From Desulfuromonadales bacterium (lineage in GTDB: Bacteria; Desulfobacterota; Desulfuromonadia; Desulfuromonadales; UBA2294): a DNA stretch of 9,992 nucleotides. Of the stretch, positions 7,003 through 9,992 are shown in pieces. The position numbers and the translations under genes are program-made. The stretch covers positions 1 through 9,992 of the forward strand of contig JAUVAJ010000030.1 of NCBI GenBank assembly GCA_030591795.1, given 5' to 3'. The notes beneath the pieces are model-generated. The model had not been told where the DNA came from. It ran no database searches and saw nothing but the letters and a program-made list of their open reading frames with translations. How positions within the stretch are numbered: position 1 is the first letter of the stretch; each line of letters opens with the position of its first letter.

Positions 7003-7587
7003 TTAAGGCTTTTTCAGGCAGTGATAGAGTTCACTCCCCACGGATTTCAACAGCTTTTTATCCTTCTCTTCGGTCGGCTGGGTTACAACCGGCCATTTCC
7101 CCGGTACCGGTTCAGCGCCCTGTTTCGCCAGGTCACTCGGTGCGGAGTCAGCCAGAATCGGTCTTTCATGGATATTAATGCCATCCACCGGCCAACTGAA
7201 TTCGATCGGGATGCCGTTTGGGTCATGTGCATAAATCGAATGGATAAAACCGTGATCTTTCACATCCGTACAAGCAAATCCGGCTGCTTCGAGCTTGTCC
7301 TTGATCTCCCAAAGATCTTCGCTCTTTTCGACGCCAAAGGAGACATGATCGAAAATAAACGGACCCTTGACCGGCGCACCATGAACCCTCGGCGGTGCAG
7401 CCTCAACATCGTTCCACTCAAAAAAGGCAATCAGATCATTTGGAGCTATCTCGAAAAAATAATGTTTAAAGCCCGGCTCACCAACTCCGGCGATCATCCG
7501 CATCTCCAGAAGATCGCGCCAGAACAGGATCGTTCGATCCAGGTCAGCTGTCGCCATAGCCAGATGATTCACCCCGGTATATTTCAT
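7003..7587 (-). CDS. VOC-fold (glyoxalase/extradiol dioxygenase superfamily) protein
   Basis: Residues about 3-135 form two beta-alpha-beta-beta-beta modules of the vicinal oxygen chelate fold, with all four expected metal ligands: H8 (GVNHLAM), E57 (FFEWND), H81 (DHVSFG) and E129 (IPIEFSW). The HDPNG turn (121-125) is also typical. The metal site therefore looks functional. The substrate is unclear; glyoxalase I, dioxygenase and resistance-type members all share this pattern. The last 60 residues, rich in Pro and Lys, extend beyond the fold and are unusual. AGGAGG lies 4 nt before the ATG at 7587. The gene follows the spermidine-synthase-like gene by 30 nt, within the same run. Confidence 0.87.
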   Translation of the reverse strand: MKYTGVNHLAMATADLDRTILFWRDLLEMRMIAGVGEPGFKHYFFEIAPNDLIAFFEWNDVEAAPPRVHGAPVKGPFIFDHVSFGVEKSEDLWEIKDKLEAAGFACTDVKDHGFIHSIYAHDPNGIPIEFSWPVDGINIHERPILADSAPSDLAKQGAEPVPGKWPVVTQPTEEKDKKLLKSVGSELYHCLKKP

Positions 7588-7617
7588 ACTGCCTCCTCTT
7601 TGATAAGAGTGTCGCTT

Positions 7618-8322
7618 CTAGGGGCCTCTTTGTGCCAGCCAGATCGCATGCAGATCGCCCTTGTCATCCTGCTCTGACACCCGACTCTGCTGCACCGTGA
7701 AGCCGACCTTGCGTAGCCGTTCCCTGAAGTTGCGGCTCGGACCGGCTGACCAGATCGCCAGAATCCCTTCGGGTCGCAGCGCCGTGTAAGCCTCAGTTAA
7801 ACCATCCTCAGTGTAGAGCCAATCATTTTTCTTGCGCGTCATCCCCTCGGGGCCGTTATCAACATCGAGCAGAATCGCATCAAACGCCTGTCGTTCTTTA
7901 CGCAAAACCTTGGCGACATCGCCCCCGCGGATTGTGGTTCGTACATCCTGCAACGGGTGACCGGCATATTTACCGAGTACGCCACGATTCCAGGCGACCA
8001 CACCCGACACCAGTTCAGCCACCACCACCTCGGCATCGTCACCAAGACAGCGCAAAGCGGCGGCGAGGGTGAAGCCCATGCCGAGGCCACCGATTAAAAT
8101 CCGCGGCTGCGGCCGCCCGGTGATTTTACGACAGGTGAGTTCGGCCAAGGCATCTTCGGACTGATGCGCCCAGGTGCTCATCAGCACCCCGCTCCCCTCA
8201 ACACTGATAGAGTATTCTTCCTCACACTGAAAAAGCAGCATGGCGCCACCGCTGCCCGGGATCTCGGCGGTATCGATCAACTCCCAGTTTTCAATATCTT
8301 CGTCTGTTCGGTCTGTGGACAT
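7618..8322 (-). CDS. Spermidine-synthase-like Rossmann-fold methyltransferase-type protein
   Basis: The 234-residue product has a class I SAM-dependent fold: motif I ILIGGLGMGFTLAAAL (75-90), the acidic end of strand two (VVVAELVSGVVAWN, 99-112, with E103), GGDVAKVL (133-140), and motif IV as AILLDVDNGPEGM (149-161). The N-terminal beta domain (LLFQCEEEYSISVEG, MSTWAHQSED) resembles polyamine aminopropyltransferases. However, the catalytic D-x-x-D-P stretch of true spermidine synthases is replaced by DVDNGPEG, so aminopropyl transfer is doubtful and a methyltransferase or other SAM-binding role is as likely. The ATG at 8322 has AGG at about 5 nt. It begins 12 nt after murB, so co-transcription is very likely. 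Confidence 0.8.
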   Translation of the reverse strand: MSTDRTDEDIENWELIDTAEIPGSGGAMLLFQCEEEYSISVEGSGVLMSTWAHQSEDALAELTCRKITGRPQPRILIGGLGMGFTLAAALRCLGDDAEVVVAELVSGVVAWNRGVLGKYAGHPLQDVRTTIRGGDVAKVLRKERQAFDAILLDVDNGPEGMTRKKNDWLYTEDGLTEAYTALRPEGILAIWSAGPSRNFRERLRKVGFTVQQSRVSEQDDKGDLHAIWLAQRGP

Positions 8323-8334
8323 TAGTACCTGATT

Positions 8335-9336
8335 CTATTCAGTTGTTTGATGTGCGGGGAAAACCCGGCCATCCGGGCTAACGTAACGGACTTCACAATC
8401 AAGGTCAAAACCGATTTTGTCGCGGATCGTTGTCCGGATTTTTTTGATCAGAGCCAGCACATCGGCCGACGAGGCACCGCCGCGATTGACGATGAAATTA
8501 GCATGCTGGCGGGAGATTTCGGCCGCGCCGATACGCACCCCTTTCAGCTCAGCTTGTTCGATGATCTTACCGGGCGGGCCAACGCTGGCATGCATCTGGG
8601 CGGTGCTTAAGAAAACCGAACCACAATTAGGCTGCTTGCGTGGAAATTTCTGCCGTCGTTCGCGCAGATCACAAACCATCGTGCGGCGGATCTCGCGAAT
8701 ATCGCCGGGCGAACATTCCAGCTCCGCCTTGACCACCACTGCCCCGGTCCCCTGCAAGGCGCTCTGCCGGTAAGCGAAAGCGCAATCAGCGTGACTGAGT
8801 ATTTGCTCTTCACCGGCGGCGGTCACCACCCAGACTTGCTTGATGTTTTCACCGATCCCTTTGCGCTGACTGCCGCCATTCATCATCACCAGCCCGCCGA
8901 CCGTACCGGGGATGCCGATGCAGTGCTCGAGTCCGGTCAATCCGGCACGCATCGACAGCCGCGCCAACTGCGGCACCCAGGCGCCAGCTTCGGCCATAAC
9001 CTGCTGGCCGTTGATTCTGATCTGCGCCAGCTGCGCGCCGATCTTCAGCACGATGCCACGCACCCCGGCATCATCAAACAACAGGTTGGTTCCTTGACCG
9101 ATCACCACCAGCGGAATCTGTTGCGCACGGGCAAAGCGGACCACCATCGCGACCTGCTGCGGGCTGCCCGGCTCTATCAGAAGGTCAGCCGGGCCACCGA
9201 TCTGCCAGCTGTTATGTTCGGCCAGTGGGGCATTGAACTGTGCAGAACCGGAAATTGCCGAGGCAAGCTGGCGCAAAGCTGGATTGCAGGGACTGGCTCC
9301 ATAGGTGCCTGTCCCTTTTTCCGAGATTTTTACCAC
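8335..9336 (-). CDS. murB: UDP-N-acetylenolpyruvoylglucosamine reductase MurB
   Basis: MurB is the cytoplasmic FAD enzyme that reduces UDP-GlcNAc-enolpyruvate to UDP-MurNAc with NADPH, the second committed step of peptidoglycan synthesis. The 333-residue protein shows FAD-binding IGGPADLL (46-53), VIGQGTNLLF (78-87), IGIPGTVGG (140-148), MNGG at 152-155, AYRQS (188-192, R190), NCGSVF (237-242) with the proton-donor Ser S240, and E315 in CEVRYVSP. It is of the shorter, type II-like architecture. The open frame starts with GTG at 9336, overlapping the thyX stop by 7 nt, but its first 20 residues (MVKISEKGTGTYGASPCNPA) derive largely from a REP-like palindrome and are not MurB-like. A TTG at residue 21 is the other in-frame start candidate. 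The core is certain, the N-terminus is not. Confidence 0.93.
   Translation of the reverse strand: MVKISEKGTGTYGASPCNPALRQLASAISGSAQFNAPLAEHNSWQIGGPADLLIEPGSPQQVAMVVRFARAQQIPLVVIGQGTNLLFDDAGVRGIVLKIGAQLAQIRINGQQVMAEAGAWVPQLARLSMRAGLTGLEHCIGIPGTVGGLVMMNGGSQRKGIGENIKQVWVVTAAGEEQILSHADCAFAYRQSALQGTGAVVVKAELECSPGDIREIRRTMVCDLRERRQKFPRKQPNCGSVFLSTAQMHASVGPPGKIIEQAELKGVRIGAAEISRQHANFIVNRGGASSADVLALIKKIRTTIRDKIGFDLDCEVRYVSPDGRVFPAHQTTE
9289..9320. repeat. REP-like palindrome at the 5' end of murB
   Basis: Arms GGGACTGGCTCC (9289-9300) and GGTGCCTGTCCC (9304-9315) form a 12-bp imperfect palindrome (two mismatched pairs) with a 3-nt loop, followed by TTTTT at 9316-9320. The GGGACAGGC...GCCAGTCCC style is one I recall from REP/RAYT-type dispersed repeats in geobacters and relatives; this is recall, not a search. 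On the coding strand it encodes murB residues 8-16. Confidence 0.6.
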
Positions 9337-9992
9337 GGCACCGGAATCCCCATATTTTCCAACTTCACTTTAAACTCGGCAGCTTCGCGCGACTCTTTAA
9401 TCGACGACTCCTTTGTCTGCAGCCATTGCATATCATACAGCAACCGGTTCGCTGCTTCTTTTTCCCCCTGAGCGAGGAGCGAGAGCACTTTGCTTTCTGA
9501 ATCAGATAGGTACGTGCTATTCATCCGATAATCGAGAAAGGCGTCCCAGGTATATGGCACCCACTTGCTGACAATCTCACGACCGATCAATTGGGCATAT
9601 TCCCGGATTTCAGATTGGGCGTGCGAGTCCATACGCAGCGACAAAAAATGCAGCAAATTATGCAGGTCAATCTTCCAGTAGGCTTCGGTATAGGTCGAGA
9701 GTGGCAGGTCCTTGCGCGCCTGTTCGCGTGCGACGCCGCTATCGAGACGATTGGCGTAGATCTCTTTGGTCAGGGCATGCAGTTCAGCTTCGGTTTTGCT
9801 CAACTGTTCCCCAAGCTCGGGGCTGATCGCTGCACCACTCCCCTGCTTATTGACATCCGATTGTGAGCGCCACTCGTCCGGTTTGGTAGTCTGACAGGCA
9901 TTAACGGCCACCGAATAACGGGTAGAGTACTCATTAACACTTGCGGTTCGATGCCTGATCCACTGTCGCCAGCAATCCATCGGCACCCGCAC
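9330..9992 (-). CDS. thyX: Flavin-dependent thymidylate synthase ThyX (5' end outside window)
   Basis: ThyX makes dTMP from dUMP using methylene-tetrahydrofolate and reduced FAD, replacing ThyA. The visible 220 residues, with no in-window start, open with the ThyX signature RHRTASVNEYS (RHR-x7-S), followed by TRYS. Later come LPLSTYTEAYWKIDLHNLLHF and SLRMDSHAQSEIREYA, the dUMP/FAD-binding helices. Between these lies a Gln/Glu-rich insert (NKQGSG and onward) seen in the long, about 300-residue class of ThyX. By family length roughly 75-85 N-terminal residues lie outside the window, and the Val at its edge is internal. The stop at 9330-9332 overlaps the proposed murB start by 7 nt, suggesting translational coupling in one operon. 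Confidence 0.93.
   Translation of the reverse strand: MRVPMDCWRQWIRHRTASVNEYSTRYSVAVNACQTTKPDEWRSQSDVNKQGSGAAISPELGEQLSKTEAELHALTKEIYANRLDSGVAREQARKDLPLSTYTEAYWKIDLHNLLHFLSLRMDSHAQSEIREYAQLIGREIVSKWVPYTWDAFLDYRMNSTYLSDSESKVLSLLAQGEKEAANRLLYDMQWLQTKESSIKESREAAEFKVKLENMGIPVPW

Noticed and set aside
8791..9471. Plus-strand open frame of 226 codons spanning murB and thyX
   Set aside because: Antisense to two well-identified genes, His/Asp-rich and low in complexity, with no promoter or ribosome site.

Overview
The window looks like core chromosome of a Gram-negative bacterium. The best guess is a Desulfuromonadales/Geobacter-Pelobacter-type deltaproteobacterium, held with moderate confidence. 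Support comes from GreB, YheU, YajD and VF530-type proteins (widespread in proteobacteria), a long-class ThyX in place of ThyA, a Na/Pi cotransporter-PhoU fusion, and a cysteine-rich ferredoxin of the kind common in anaerobes. I saw no tRNA, rRNA, CRISPR array, complete transposon or phage gene.

Layout. (1) Bases 1-1170, minus strand: a small unrecognised protein and, 18 nt downstream of it, a winged-helix/4Fe-4S ferredoxin that runs off the window. Both lie behind a near-consensus sigma70 promoter. (2) 1341-2165, plus strand: an endonuclease/exonuclease/phosphatase-fold hydrolase, divergent from (1). (3) 2237-3495, minus: greB followed by an RluA-family pseudouridine synthase. (4) 3584-5269, minus: a Na+/phosphate cotransporter with a PhoU-like tail, with its own TTGACA-17-TAGATT promoter and a 9-bp GC-rich terminator that separates it from greB. 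(5) 5431-5649, minus: a VF530-family protein. (6) 5814-6440, plus: a yheU-yajD pair, preceded by a long perfect-length inverted repeat. (7) 6460-9992, minus: a compact run thyX (5' end outside the window), murB, spermidine-synthase-like protein, VOC protein and PaaI-type thioesterase. Its junctions are a 7-nt overlap and gaps of 12, 30 and 48 nt, so co-transcription is likely.

Most genes are housekeeping or maintenance: transcript-cleavage rescue (GreB), RNA modification (RluA family), phosphate homeostasis, dTMP synthesis (ThyX) and peptidoglycan precursor synthesis (MurB). I found no clearly new multi-gene system. The points most worth a second look are the REP-like palindrome that forms the 5' end of the murB reading frame, the 17-nt inverted repeat before yheU, and the cysteine-rich ferredoxin with its small partner gene.
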